A stretch of 64,000 bases of DNA from Bacillus sp. FJAT-27245 (GTDB lineage Bacteria; Bacillota; Bacilli; Bacillales; Cytobacillaceae), in contig NZ_LIGI01000001.1 in assembly GCF_001273955.1 (NCBI RefSeq), positions 1,793,256-1,857,255 of the forward strand. Reading direction: 5' to 3'. This document shows, one piece after another, positions 18,956-28,390 of the stretch (position 1 is its first letter; every line of letters begins with the position of its first letter). A program made the translations under genes and the position numbers. The notes beneath the pieces were generated by a model that was not told where the DNA came from, did no database searches, and saw only the letters and a list, made by a program, of their open reading frames with translations.

Positions 18956-20215
18956 ATGGAAGTAAAAATGGAAAAAGAAAAAGCTATCCTAGTCGGCTGC
19001 CAGACGACCGAAAACGATGACCTTCGCTTTCAGTATTCAATGGAAGAGCTTGTTTCCCTGACAGAAACGGCGAAGGGTGAAGTACTGATTTCTGTTGTCC
19101 AAAAGCGTGAACGGATTCACCCTGCGACCTATATTGGAAAGGGAAAAGTGGAAGAACTGAAGGCGCTGGTTGGACAGCTTGAAGCTGATATTGTTATTTT
19201 CAATGATGAGCTGTCTCCAAGCCAGAAACGGAACCTTGGCTCGGAGCTCGATGCCAGAATTATAGATAGGACCCAATTGATTCTGGATATTTTCGCGCAA
19301 AGGGCCCGCTCGAAGGAAGGGAAGCTGCAGGTTGAGCTTGCCCAACTGCAATACATACTGCCAAGGCTTGCCGGCCAGGGGACTGAGCTTTCCAGGCTAG
19401 GGGGAGGAATCGGCACAAGGGGTCCTGGTGAAACAAAGCTTGAATCCGACCGAAGGCATATCCGGAGAAGAATTGATGAAATCAAGCAGCAGCTTGCCGT
19501 GATTGTCGAACACAGGGACAGGTACCGGGAGCGCCGGAAAAAGAACAAAGCCTTCCAAATCGCGATTGCCGGCTATACGAATGCCGGTAAATCCACTTTG
19601 TTCAACAGGCTCTCGGAAGCAGATTCCTATGAAGAGAATCAACTTTTCGCGACCTTGGATCCGATGACGCGGAAAATGATTTTGCCAAGCGGATATAATT
19701 GCCTGATTACCGATACGGTAGGCTTCATCCAGGACTTGCCGACTTCCCTTATCGCAGCCTTTCGTTCTACACTCGAGGAAGTAAGGGAAGCAGATTTGAT
19801 CCTCCATGTAGTGGACATGTCGAACCCGGATTATTTCCAACACGAAAAAACGGTTAACAGGCTGCTTGAGGAGCTCGATGTAAAAGATATACCGCAATTG
19901 ACGGTCTACAACAAGCGGGACATCCAGCATCCGGATTTCGTTCCGACGGCCGATACGCCGACAGCCTTTATATCGGCATTTGACAAGGAAGACCGTGATG
20001 CGCTTAAAATGAAAATTGAAGAAACCGCCATTGCGATGATGGAGCCCTACAATGTCCTCATTCCCGCGAATGAAGGAAAGCTATTGTCCATCCTGAAAAA
20101 CGAAACGATTCTTAGGGAGCTTTCTTTTCAGGAAAATGACCAAGTCTATCGTTGCAAAGGCTATGCATTAAAGGACCACAAGGTTGCTGGCCAGCTGCAA
20201 AAATTCACACTATAG
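18956..20215 (+). CDS. hflX: HflX, ribosome-associated GTPase
   Basis: About 419 residues from ATG 18956, which follows AAGGAAGTG by six bases; an ATG 18 bases earlier is less well placed. HflX splits stalled or hibernating 70S ribosomes. The N-terminal HflX domain has [12 protein letters not shown] and the glycine-rich [16 protein letters not shown], then a coiled linker. The G domain has GYTNAGKST (G1), [10 protein letters not shown] (G3) and YNKRD (G4). It corresponds to ynbA of B. subtilis, and ynbB follows 48 bases later as there. Confidence 0.96.
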   Translation: MEVKMEKEKAILVGCQTTENDDLRFQYSMEELVSLTETAKGEVLISVVQKRERIHPATYIGKGKVEELKALVGQLEADIVIFNDELSPSQKRNLGSELDARIIDRTQLILDIFAQRARSKEGKLQVELAQLQYILPRLAGQGTELSRLGGGIGTRGPGETKLESDRRHIRRRIDEIKQQLAVIVEHRDRYRERRKKNKAFQIAIAGYTNAGKSTLFNRLSEADSYEENQLFATLDPMTRKMILPSGYNCLITDTVGFIQDLPTSLIAAFRSTLEEVREADLILHVVDMSNPDYFQHEKTVNRLLEELDVKDIPQLTVYNKRDIQHPDFVPTADTPTAFISAFDKEDRDALKMKIEETAIAMMEPYNVLIPANEGKLLSILKNETILRELSFQENDQVYRCKGYALKDHKVAGQLQKFTL

Positions 20216-20263
20216 GCTGGAAAGACCAGCCGCAAAATTAACAGAATAGATTGGAGAAACACC

Positions 20264-21526
20264 ATGTTTAAGCACTTGAAGCACGGAGAACAAATAAGCC
20301 AGGCGGCACGGGAGGTGGAAACACAGATTGCCCCCATCCACGGGGAGATTGATGAAATGATTGAGGCGAACCAGTTCAGGGTGCTGCAAAGCTTTCAAAA
20401 GCACAGAGTGAGCGATTCCCATTTCACCCCAAGCACTGGCTATGGCTATGACGATACAGGGAGGGATGTGCTCGCCGACATCTATGCGGATGTTTTCGGA
20501 GCGGAAGCTGGGCTTGTCCGGCCGCAAATCATATCAGGCACACATGCCATTTCCATTGCCCTGTTCGGAATTTTAAGGCCTGGCGACGAGCTTCTTTACA
20601 TAACAGGTAAACCATATGATACTCTTGAGGAAATCGTCGGAATCCGCGGGACGGGGAACGGGTCGCTAAAGGAATTTGGGATTTCATATAATAGTGTTTC
20701 CCTGACGGAAGAAGGCGGCATTGATTGGGACGCTGTCTCCGCCGCAATCAAACCGAATACGAAAATGATCGGCATCCAGCGTTCCAAAGGGTATGCGACC
20801 AGGCCGTCATTTACAGTTGCGGAAATCGGAGAAATGACACGGTTTGTAAAAGAAATCAAGCCCGAAGCTGTCGTTTTCGTTGATAACTGTTATGGCGAGT
20901 TCGTGGAATTGGAAGAGCCGTGCCACGCGGGCGTCGACCTGATGGCTGGTTCCCTCATTAAAAATCCGGGTGGCGGCATTGCCAAAACAGGCGGCTATAT
21001 CGTCGGCAAGCAGGAATATGTCGAGGCATGTTCCTACCGGATGACATCCCCGGGAATCGGTGCAGAGGCTGGCGCGTCGCTTTACAGCCTCCAGGAAATG
21101 TACCAGGGATTTTTCCTTGCTCCGCATGTTGTGGGCCAGGCGCTGAAGGGCGCTGTTTTTACGGCGGCAATGCTTGAGCGGTTCGGGATGAAATCCTTTC
21201 CGAAGTGGGACGAAAAAAGGACCGACCTCATCCAGGCGGTGGAATTCAATGACCGCCAAAAGATGGTTTCATTCTGCCAGGCCATCCAGTTCGCATCTCC
21301 GGTCAATTCGTACGTCACGCCGTATCCGGCCTACATGCCGGGTTACGAAGACGACGTAATTATGGCTGCCGGCACCTTCATCCAGGGAGCAAGCATCGAG
21401 CTCACTGCGGATGGGCCGTTGCGGCCGCCGTATGCCGCCTATGTTCAGGGAGGGCTTACGTACTCCCATGTGAAAATGGCTATCTGCCTGGCGCTTGACC
21501 GGCTGATTGAAGAGGGATTGGCGTAA
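20264..21526 (+). CDS. ynbB: YnbB, PLP-dependent Cys/Met metabolism-like lyase
   Basis: Protein of 420 residues, historically called aluminum-resistance protein or methionine gamma-lyase family. The fold type I PLP features are visible: SGTHAISIALFGILRPGDELLY binds cofactor phosphate, FVDNCYGEFVE holds the aspartate to the pyridine nitrogen, and the Schiff-base lysine is in SLIKNPGGGIAKTGGY. The real substrate is not established. The ribosome binding site is TTGGAGA. The position between hflX and glnR is as in B. subtilis. Confidence 0.92.
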   Translation: MFKHLKHGEQISQAAREVETQIAPIHGEIDEMIEANQFRVLQSFQKHRVSDSHFTPSTGYGYDDTGRDVLADIYADVFGAEAGLVRPQIISGTHAISIALFGILRPGDELLYITGKPYDTLEEIVGIRGTGNGSLKEFGISYNSVSLTEEGGIDWDAVSAAIKPNTKMIGIQRSKGYATRPSFTVAEIGEMTRFVKEIKPEAVVFVDNCYGEFVELEEPCHAGVDLMAGSLIKNPGGGIAKTGGYIVGKQEYVEACSYRMTSPGIGAEAGASLYSLQEMYQGFFLAPHVVGQALKGAVFTAAMLERFGMKSFPKWDEKRTDLIQAVEFNDRQKMVSFCQAIQFASPVNSYVTPYPAYMPGYEDDVIMAAGTFIQGASIELTADGPLRPPYAAYVQGGLTYSHVKMAICLALDRLIEEGLA

Positions 21527-21601
21527 AAAAATTGCACAATGGGTTTTTGGTTTAACGGGTTCTGTTTTCGAGTACAAAAGCTAATATAGTACACTGATTC
21601 A

Positions 21602-21637
21602 CAGTCCAATTCAATGCTGAATTGGACTGCTTTTTTT
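21602..21637 (+). terminator. Terminator of hflX-ynbB
   Basis: CAGTCCAATTCA pairs with TGAATTGGACTG around ATGC, then a T run. Confidence 0.9.
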
Positions 21638-21931
21638 GTTGATATAGCAGGTTTTTTAACCAATTTGAGGGCTAAATAGCACCTGTTTTCGCATGTTAAT
21701 TCTAATGCTAATGGGGATGTTGAAATTTCTGACGAGGTTATTGGGTATTTATATTAAAATAAAAGGAAGCTTATTTTACGAACGGGGGGTTAGTTCAAGA
21801 AGAATCAATGGGGAATTCACAATAAATGGTTACTAAACTACCGGGTTGCGATTTTTCATTATCAAAGGCTTCATTTCTTGAGCTATTATTATATAAACGT
21901 CAATTAACAGTGATTGTAAGTAGGTGAAGAT
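21638..21931 (+). other. AT-rich spacer without a gene
   Basis: Only short broken frames are seen. TATTAAAATAAAA near 21752 may be promoter material for the next small gene. Confidence 0.4.
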
Positions 21932-22159
21932 GTGGAGTGGATAAAAGTTTTAGTTTTGGTCATATCGGTTATTTGCTTTTTGTTAGGGGGACTACAGTTT
22001 TATCGTTTAAAAAAAGACTTTCAACAAGTTGATGGAGAACAAGTTATTACCAGAGAAATATCAGGTAAGTGGATTAGGCGTTTAAATCGGGTGATGGCTT
22101 TGACGATATTATTAACAATCTTGAGTATTGCAGCTACAATACTGCAATATCTTGAGTAA
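21932..22159 (+). CDS. Small membrane protein (75 aa)
   Basis: Begins at GTG 21932, after TAGGTGAAG. Two hydrophobic segments (residues about 5-24 and 52-72) flank a charged loop (RLKKDFQQVDGEQVITRE), a small two-pass membrane protein. No family recognised. It lies in an accessory stretch between ynbB and glnR together with a diverged copy of the terminator block from 14.0 kb. Confidence 0.55.
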   Translation: MEWIKVLVLVISVICFLLGGLQFYRLKKDFQQVDGEQVITREISGKWIRRLNRVMALTILLTILSIAATILQYLE

Positions 22160-22213
22160 CAAAAGATTGTAAAGGATCATCTTTAAGTAACGGGTGGATT
22201 GGCGCTATAAATT

Positions 22214-22275
22214 CTTATAAGTAAAAGGCTTGGAACCATATCAAATCGGTCGCCAGGCCTTGTTTGTGTTTATTA
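22214..22275 (+). repeat. Diverged second copy of the 3' block at 13982-14040
   Basis: CTTATAAGTAAAAGGCTTGG is identical in both places, followed by matching ATCAA, TCGGTC, CCA and GCC segments. This copy no longer forms a perfect hairpin. The block probably marks the 3' end of a gene that once existed in two copies. Confidence 0.7.
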
Positions 22276-22395
22276 TATCTCCAAACCGCTTACAAATCCT
22301 AATACCACTTACTGTGCGAAAAGTACTATTAATTCGCTTTTTAATTCAAGACCGACTCCGTTAGGTTTGGTCCGCGGTTCTCTTCCGTATATCTT

Positions 22396-22743
22396 TTACA
22401 AGGAAATTCGCGTTTCCTCGGGATCGGAAAGCATCTCCATATGGTTCTTGCCCCACTTGCTCATCGCTGCCAATAGGGGAGCAAGGCTTTTTCCGTACTC
22501 TGTCAGGGAATATTCAACCCGCAGGATTTTTTCGGGAAATTCCTGCCGCATAATCAACCCATCCCGTTCAAGCTCCCTCAAAGCCTGGGAAAGCATCTTT
22601 TTTGAAATTTCGGGAATGAGCCTCATGAAATCCCCGTATCTGTATGTGCTATGCGATAAATGCCAAAGAATCCTCGACTTCCATTTCCCCCCGATCACAT
22701 CGACGGTCGCCTCTACAGGGCAGTAATACCGTTTTGCATTCAT
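22396..22743 (-). CDS. HxlR-family transcriptional regulator
   Basis: A 115-residue winged-helix regulator. ATG at 22743 is chosen because AAGGAG lies eight bases upstream; an in-frame TTG six codons earlier overlaps that site. YYCPVEATVDVIGGKWKSRIL is the HxlR hallmark with its conserved N-terminal cysteine, often a redox or electrophile sensor. EISKKMLSQALRELERDGLI is the DNA-binding helix-turn-helix. It is transcribed divergently from the MFS transporter, which it probably controls. Confidence 0.9.
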   Translation of the reverse strand: MNAKRYYCPVEATVDVIGGKWKSRILWHLSHSTYRYGDFMRLIPEISKKMLSQALRELERDGLIMRQEFPEKILRVEYSLTEYGKSLAPLLAAMSKWGKNHMEMLSDPEETRISL

Positions 22744-22841
22744 CCCAAAACTCCTTCCCAATTACAGGTGGATACAAAAAAGTGCCTACTTGTTCCCTAG
22801 TTTTCCAGCACCTGTGATGGAAAAAAAGGGGGATATCCACG

Positions 22842-24097
22842 ATGAAATTTTTTAGGCATCTTACGTCAATTAACCAATTCAAACTTTCTGTTAAATCTAT
22901 TCTACTATGGAATATTTTATTTTGTCTTGGGTTAAGTGTGTACACAGTCTTATTCAACTTATATTTAAATGAAGCTTATTCGATTCGTACAATCGGCAGC
23001 CTCGTGGGATTGAGCTATCTTTTTTACGGCGGTTTTTCCATCATTGCGGGCATTCTCTCCGACAGGATGGGCCCGCGCCGTGTTTTGCAGCTGGGCATTA
23101 TTATTTTATCGACAGGGATCTTCGGAAGTGTTTCCGCGCAATCGATGATGTCGCTCTACCTTTTCACGGTCGTGACCGGGGTGGGCCAGGCTTTGACGAA
23201 TGTCATGTTCGTTCCATTGTTGACGGAGTATTCCAACCCGGAAGGCAGGGCGAAGCTTTTCAGTATTGCCTATGGATCGGGAAATTTGTTCATGTTCCTT
23301 GGAACATTTGCTGCGGGGGCTCGGCTGATTTTTTCAAGAATTATTTTGCCCTGCCTGCCGTCAGTAGCCTGAAATGGGTATTGTTTTCAGCTGCCGCGAT
23401 CATTTTTATAAGTTTTTTTCCGCTTTTGACTATTAAAAAAGAGAAAATAGGGAATAAGCCTAAAGGGACAGAAGATGACAATGGGCAAAAAAGGAAAGCA
23501 ACCTCTCCGTTTATGTGGATTTACGGCCTGGTGAAGCTTTTTGAAGGCACCGGCGTTGGGCTTACCCTGCCGTTTATCAATCTGTTTCTATCGGCGCGGT
23601 TCGCCTTGTCGGCGGGAACAATCAGCCTCATCCTGTCAACGGCCACTCTCTTTACGGTTGGGATGATTTTCGTGAATCCGCTTATCAGCAAAAGGGTAGG
23701 GGAAATCCAAACCATTCTGCTGTATCAGGCTGTAGGAATACCATGCCTGCTGGCAATCGGTTTTTCAACAAACATTTGGCTTACAGCGGCGGTCATTATC
23801 TGTTTCAGAGCATTGTTTTATGCGATGATGCCGATCCAGTCAAAGCTATTGATGGAAAAAGTCCCGCCTACGAATAGGGGACTGACAAACAGCATCGGTT
23901 TTATGGCTCAGACAATCGGGATAGGCGCAGCCGGCCTGACAAGCATGAGAATCGTTTCGCACCTTGGTGAAGGCATCGGCTACATCAGCCTATTTGTCCT
24001 TTCCGGCATCCTGATTTCGGTTTCCGCAAGTATCCTTTTTAGGATGTTCAGTCCAAAAAAGGAAAAGAGTAGAGCCGTTCCGTCCATAATTTCCTGA
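22842..24097 (+). pseudogene. MFS transporter with a one-base frameshift
   Basis: The first frame (22842-23372) encodes five or six membrane segments with the MFS loop GILSDRMGPRR, then runs into a premature stop. In the -1 frame the protein continues smoothly from about 23318: GSADFFKNYFALPAVSSLKW, then the second six-helix half to 24097. Joined, the product is about 417 residues, normal for a 12-helix transporter. The break lies in the GGGGG run at 23315-23319, consistent with loss of one G. It may be a real mutation or a sequence error. The divergent HxlR gene suggests a drug or toxicant exporter. Confidence 0.8.
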
Positions 24098-24134
24098 TTT
24101 ATTGGCTTGTGGGAAAAATTTTTTTCGAATCTCA

Positions 24135-24186
24135 TGTCAGGAAACCTAACATAAGGTTGACAGGTTTTTTTACATTGGAATATAAT
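24135..24186 (+). promoter_or_regulatory. glnRA promoter with GlnR/TnrA box
   Basis: TGTCAGGAAACCTAACA (24135-24151) matches the GlnR/TnrA consensus TGTNA-N7-TNACA exactly. A sigma-A promoter follows: TTGACA (24157-24162), 18 bases, TATAAT (24181-24186). A repressor bound at the box would block RNA polymerase, in line with GlnR autoregulation. Confidence 0.9.
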
Positions 24187-24219
24187 TCAGTTTGTAAGTC
24201 ACGATAAGGAGGAGAAATC

Positions 24220-24621
24220 ATGGGGGGAAGCAAGATCCGTCGCTCCATGCCGCTGTTTCCGATAGGAATTGTGATGCAGCTGACCGATTTGACCGCGAGG
24301 CAAATCCGCTATTACGAAGAGCATCAATTGATTTCTCCCGCACGGACTGAAGGGAACAGGCGAATGTTCAGCTTGAATGATATTGACAGGCTCCTTGAGA
24401 TTAAGGATCTGATTGACAAGGGCGTCAATATGGCTGGAATCAGGGAATTGTTCCTCGTCAACCAGGCGGATCGGCAGCGCGAATCCGAAAAGGAACAGAA
24501 GCCGAAAAAGGAAATAACGGAAGTTGAATTAAGGAAATTGCTTCGCAGTGAATTGCTCCATGCCGGGCGGTTCAACCGTTCGACCTTGAGGCAAGGCGAT
24601 ATGTCCCGATTTTTCAATTAA
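24220..24621 (+). CDS. glnR: GlnR, repressor of glutamine synthetase
   Basis: MerR-family regulator of 133 residues. The helix-turn-helix is in [31 protein letters not shown]. The C-terminal tail ends DMSRFF, the auto-inhibitory segment that glutamine-bound GlnA relieves. GlnR represses glnRA and ureA when nitrogen is plentiful. The ribosome binding site is AAGGAGGAG. glnA begins 30 bases downstream in the same operon. Confidence 0.96.
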   Translation: MGGSKIRRSMPLFPIGIVMQLTDLTARQIRYYEEHQLISPARTEGNRRMFSLNDIDRLLEIKDLIDKGVNMAGIRELFLVNQADRQRESEKEQKPKKEITEVELRKLLRSELLHAGRFNRSTLRQGDMSRFFN

Positions 24622-24651
24622 CCCGTTGCTATTTATAAAGGAGGAAACAAC

Positions 24652-25986
24652 TTGGCAAGGTACACACGAGATGACATCGAAAAAATGGCAAAACAGGAGA
24701 ACGTAAAGTTTGTCCGTCTACAATTCACGGACATTCTCGGGACAATCAAAAACGTGGAAATCCCAATCTCCCAGCTGGGAAAAGCACTTGACAATAAAAT
24801 GATGTTCGATGGTTCCTCCATCGAAGGCTTCGTCCGGATTGAGGAATCCGACATGTATCTATTCCCTGATCTTGATACATGGGTCATTTTCCCGTGGACA
24901 GCCGAAAAAGGAAAAGTCGCACGCCTCATTTGCGACATCCATAACGCGGATGGAACGCCATTCGGCGGCGACCCGCGCAACAATTTGAAGCGAATTCTTA
25001 AAGAAATGGAAGAGCTCGGCTTCACGACCTTCAACATCGGGCCAGAACCGGAATTTTTCCTGTTCAAGCTTGACGAGAATGGCCAACCAACTCTTGAACT
25101 GAATGACAGCGGCGGCTATTTTGACCTCGCCCCAACCGATCTTGGCGAAAACTGCCGCCGGGACATCGTTCTAGAGCTTGAAGAAATGGGCTTCGAGATA
25201 GAAGCTTCCCACCATGAAACCGCGGCGGGACAGCACGAAATCGATTTTAAATACGCGGATGCCATCACGGCGTGCGACTATATCCAAACGTTCAAGCTCG
25301 TTGTAAAAACAATTGCCAGGAAGCACGGCCTGCATGCAACGTTCATGCCAAAGCCTTTGTTCGGGGTGAGCGGTTCCGGCATGCACTGCAACCTGTCCCT
25401 GTTCAAGGGAAAAGAGAACGTGTTTTATGAAAAAGGCAGCAAATTGGACCTAAGTGAAAATGCATTCCATTTCATCGCTGGCGTCCTGAAACATGCAACA
25501 AACTTTACCGCAATCACAAACCCGACTGTCAACTCTTATAAGCGCTTAGTACCTGGCTATGAAGCACCATGCTATGTTGCATGGTCTGCGAAAAACAGGT
25601 CACCGCTCATTCGTATCCCAGCTTCACGCGGATTGAGCACACGCGTTGAGGTGCGCAGCGTCGACCCTTCGGCCAATCCATATTTGGCAATGGCTGTTCT
25701 CCTTAAGGCGGGTCTGGACGGTATCAAAAACAAACTGACGCCTCCTCCAGCGGTTGACCGCAACATTTACGTCATGACGAAGGAAGAGCGCATCGAAGAA
25801 GGAATCGCCGACCTGCCGTCTACACTTGGTCTGGCGCTTGATATGATGAAAACTGACGAAGTTATCCTGTCCGCGCTCGGCGAACATATCGTGGAGCACT
25901 TCATCGAAGCGAAGGAAATCGAATGGGATATGTTCCGCACTCAAGTACATCCTTGGGAACGCGAGCAGTATATGAGTATGTACTAA
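24652..25986 (+). CDS. glnA: Glutamine synthetase, type I
   Basis: Protein of 444 residues, the length of the GSI-alpha enzymes. It makes glutamine from glutamate, ammonia and ATP, and also acts as nitrogen sensor by binding GlnR and TnrA. The start is TTG 24652, after AAAGGAGGA. Motifs include [17 protein letters not shown], in which Arg62 matches the feedback-control arginine of the B. subtilis enzyme, [20 protein letters not shown], and [13 protein letters not shown]. The adenylylation tyrosine region of GSI-beta enzymes is absent. Confidence 0.97.
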   Translation: MARYTRDDIEKMAKQENVKFVRLQFTDILGTIKNVEIPISQLGKALDNKMMFDGSSIEGFVRIEESDMYLFPDLDTWVIFPWTAEKGKVARLICDIHNADGTPFGGDPRNNLKRILKEMEELGFTTFNIGPEPEFFLFKLDENGQPTLELNDSGGYFDLAPTDLGENCRRDIVLELEEMGFEIEASHHETAAGQHEIDFKYADAITACDYIQTFKLVVKTIARKHGLHATFMPKPLFGVSGSGMHCNLSLFKGKENVFYEKGSKLDLSENAFHFIAGVLKHATNFTAITNPTVNSYKRLVPGYEAPCYVAWSAKNRSPLIRIPASRGLSTRVEVRSVDPSANPYLAMAVLLKAGLDGIKNKLTPPPAVDRNIYVMTKEERIEEGIADLPSTLGLALDMMKTDEVILSALGEHIVEHFIEAKEIEWDMFRTQVHPWEREQYMSMY

Positions 25987-25995
25987 GAAAACAAG

Positions 25996-26033
25996 ACAAG
26001 CAGCCCGCTTCTATGAAGTGGGCTGCTTGTTTT
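25996..26033 (+). terminator. Terminator of glnRA
   Basis: ACAAGCAGCCC and CTTC pair with GAAG and GGGCTGCTTGT, then TTTT. Confidence 0.9.
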
Positions 26034-26063
26034 GATTGGGCTAGAATATGTACATGACCTTTG

Positions 26064-26987
26064 TTAAATGGCAAAGTCCATCTTATTGTATGTAAAAAAA
26101 TGATTGCAGCCGCATTCCTTTGCTTTCGCAAGTGCCATTTTTGCGTTTTTTATCAGCTCATCTGCATCGTACCCCTGAAGAGGGTACATGGCAATCCCCT
26201 CATTAGCGGTGATATAGACATTGTAGTCCTCCACCTTGAAGGGGGTGGATTGGAAGCTTTCATTCAGGTTGTTAACGAATTCCTCGGCCGTTTCCATTGT
26301 GGTTCCATAAAGCAAGACCGCGAACCGATTGTCCCTAATTCTCGCTACATAGCCGCGATGGTCCAATTGCAGCAATATTCTCGAGCCAATACTACGGAAA
26401 ATATGTTTTTCTGCCTCATAATCGTACACATCTTCAAAATTAATCAATTGTTCTATCTGAATGATGATGAGAGTAAGACTTTCTATTCTTTGTGCGGCGC
26501 TATAAATGAATTTATCAATCGTTTCCTCAAAAGACGCCCGATTCGGCAGTTCTGTAACGGCATCGTAATAAACGAGATCCTTTATCGTTTGCTCACTTAA
26601 TTTTTGCTCTGAGATGTTGCTGACAAATCCGACAATTCCTCCGTTATAAGGTTCTACCGTCACCTTTAGCCATTCTTTGGTCCTCTCATAATAATCTTCA
26701 AATGTAATACTAATTTTTTTAGTTTTAGCCTTGTTATAAAAATAGGCGAAGTTCGAATCCAGCATATCGGGGAACTCATCCCAAATATTTTTTCCGGCCA
26801 GCTCGGTCAGCCTTTTTCCAATCCAGTACTCCATCGGTTTGTTAATATATTCAACCGACCAATTTTTGTCCAGAATAAAAAAACCACTTGATAGATGATC
26901 AAGTATAAATTCGATTGATGGGAAATCGACCTTATCATTTTGCAAAAAACGTTTGCCTGAAAGCAATTTTAAATCATTTAAATCCAC
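26064..26987 (-). CDS. PAS plus degenerate GGDEF-domain protein
   Basis: Protein of 307 residues. A PAS domain at about 25-135 (ILDHLSSGFFILDKNWSVEYINKP; ending FVSNISEQ) leads into a GGDEF-type domain at about 140-300 (YYDAVTELPNRASFEE). The catalytic GG[D/E]EF loop is replaced by RDNRF (in ARIRDNRFAVLL), so diguanylate cyclase activity is unlikely; it may bind nucleotide or act as a signalling scaffold. The start is GTG 26987 after AGGAGG. The ligand of the PAS domain is unknown. It is a single gene with a long non-coding region upstream. Confidence 0.8.
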   Translation of the reverse strand: MDLNDLKLLSGKRFLQNDKVDFPSIEFILDHLSSGFFILDKNWSVEYINKPMEYWIGKRLTELAGKNIWDEFPDMLDSNFAYFYNKAKTKKISITFEDYYERTKEWLKVTVEPYNGGIVGFVSNISEQKLSEQTIKDLVYYDAVTELPNRASFEETIDKFIYSAAQRIESLTLIIIQIEQLINFEDVYDYEAEKHIFRSIGSRILLQLDHRGYVARIRDNRFAVLLYGTTMETAEEFVNNLNESFQSTPFKVEDYNVYITANEGIAMYPLQGYDADELIKNAKMALAKAKECGCNHFFTYNKMDFAI

Positions 26988-27258
26988 GCTTGTTATCCTC
27001 CTGATTGAATAATGAGTCTTATTATAAACTAAAATGCTATGAAAAAGACAAGAACTATGAATATATTGGATATTTTCTAGTTATTATGGCCTATAAGGTT
27101 TATTCGATTACTATTTTGTTAATGAGGTTGACCTTTTATACATGAGTCAAATTTTTTTATTTTTGATAGAAGACAAGAAATTTTTAAAAATACGGGATGC
27201 CTTGTAAAATAAGCCATAATAGTGATTTTTGTTTATGACTTTATATTCCTGGTTGGTA

Positions 27259-27309
27259 TATAATAAAAGGAAAACAACAGCAAATAGCCGCCAAGGGGGA
27301 GAGGCGGCC
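27259..27309 (+). promoter_or_regulatory. Promoter-like site and hairpin ahead of the 22-bp repeat array
   Basis: TATAAT at 27259-27264 is followed 22 bases later by a hairpin: GCCGCC pairs with GGCGGC around AAGGGGGAGA, a loop that itself looks like a Shine-Dalgarno sequence, but no start codon with an open frame follows. This suggests a transcript that begins here and runs into the repeats. No good -35 is seen. Confidence 0.4.
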
Positions 27310-27379
27310 ACTTTGGAATATATACAGCATTTTTCAATGCGGGTAAGCGGTCACAGCTGGCAGCCAGTTGCAACTAATG

Positions 27380-27990
27380 CCAGCTGATTTGATGTAAGTC
27401 TTTTCTGTGTTGTCTCTAAGATGCCTTTTCCTGGCTATTCTCGGGTGCTGATGTAGTCATTGTGCCTCATGTCGCCCGTCTTTGCTGTTTCTATGCTGAA
27501 CTGGGCTGGATCTTGATGCGGATCGTAGTTGCTTCTAAGATGTAACGTTGTGAATCTGGATGTAAGTCATAGTTGCTTCTAAGATGTAACGTTGTGAATC
27601 TGGATGTAAGTCATAGCATAGTTGTATCTAAGCTGTAACGTTGTGAATCTGGATGTAAGTCGTAGATGTTTCTAAGATGCAGCTTTGTGTACCTGGATGC
27701 AATTCATGGTTGTTTCTAAAATGGATTGGTCTGTATCTGGATGCTGATCTTCGCTGTATCGATGCTGAGATAATGTGTATCTGGATGCAAACCCTAGGTG
27801 TTTCTTAGATGGACGATTCTGTATCTTGATGCAAATCATTGATGTGTCTGGCTGGAGCCCCTGTTAATGCACGATGTGATTTGTTTTCATCCATGTATCA
27901 TGGCTGTTGAATCTTCGTTGTGTTCCTGATGGGTATTGCGATGTTTTGGCTAAGCAATCACTTGATGGCTTGTTTTTGAATCGATTGCTG
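27380..27990 (+). repeat. Non-coding array of about 20-25 imperfect 22-bp repeats
   Basis: Units have the form TGTATCTGGATG followed by about ten variable bases; variants include GCTTCTAAGATGTAAC, GAATCTGGATGTAAGTC and GTTTCTAAGATGCAGC. The TCT..GATG core recurs every 22 bases from about 27390 to 27990. From 27530 to 27660 two alternating unit types make a near-perfect 44-bp period. Stops occur in all plus frames and the period is not a multiple of three, so it is not a coding repeat. The function is unknown; it may be a structured RNA or an ordered set of protein-binding sites. Confidence 0.85.
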
Positions 27991-28116
27991 TTGATGTTTT
28001 TCTGTACTTTTAAAATAACAGATTCGACGTTAAAAATGTTCGTATGTTGTTTAAGTTCACAATACTGTAAAAACTATTTGACAAACTTTTGAATTTCCAC
28101 GACAGGAGGGGTCGAT

Positions 28117-28347
28117 TTGATTAGAATGGCGATTGCTGGTACTGTGGGATTTGTTCTGGTATTTTTAGAATCGTATTTTGTTATGGTTGTAAAAGGGTAT
28201 ACAACAATCGAGTTTGGGGGTATCAGCCCATTTGTCGGGGTCTGGGCAATGAATTTCTTCTTTGTGTTCTCAATCCTTACACACGTAAAGCTTTGGTATG
28301 ACGAGCGGGCCTTGCAAAAGGAAGAAGCCCAGACGGACAGCAATTAA
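28117..28347 (+). CDS. Small membrane protein (76 aa)
   Basis: The TTG at 28117 is used because CAGGAGGGG lies a few bases upstream; ATG 28126 is an alternative but is rather far away. The protein has two membrane segments (residues about 4-25 and 40-61) separated by GGISPFVG, and a short acidic tail. The family was not recognised. It converges on lexA and shares a bidirectional terminator with it. Confidence 0.65.
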   Translation: MIRMAIAGTVGFVLVFLESYFVMVVKGYTTIEFGGISPFVGVWAMNFFFVFSILTHVKLWYDERALQKEEAQTDSN

Positions 28348-28357
28348 TAATAGAAAG

Positions 28358-28390
28358 AAAAACAGGCTATCCGAAAATAGCCTGTTTTTT
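28358..28390. terminator. Bidirectional terminator between the 76-aa gene and lexA
   Basis: AAACAGGCTAT pairs with ATAGCCTGTTT, with A residues on the left and T residues on the right, so it works in both directions. Confidence 0.85.

Noticed and set aside
23315..23319. Programmed -1 frameshift in the MFS gene
   Set aside because: No slippery heptamer with a following pseudoknot is evident, and MFS transporters do not use frameshifting. A lost G in a homopolymer is simpler.
27380..27990. CRISPR or iteron origin
   Set aside because: A 22-bp period without unique spacers and no rep or cas gene nearby; the repeats are too degenerate and too many for a plasmid-type iteron set.
27907..28092. 61-codon open frame downstream of the repeats
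   Set aside because: No ribosome binding site, and it overlaps the decayed end of the repeat array.
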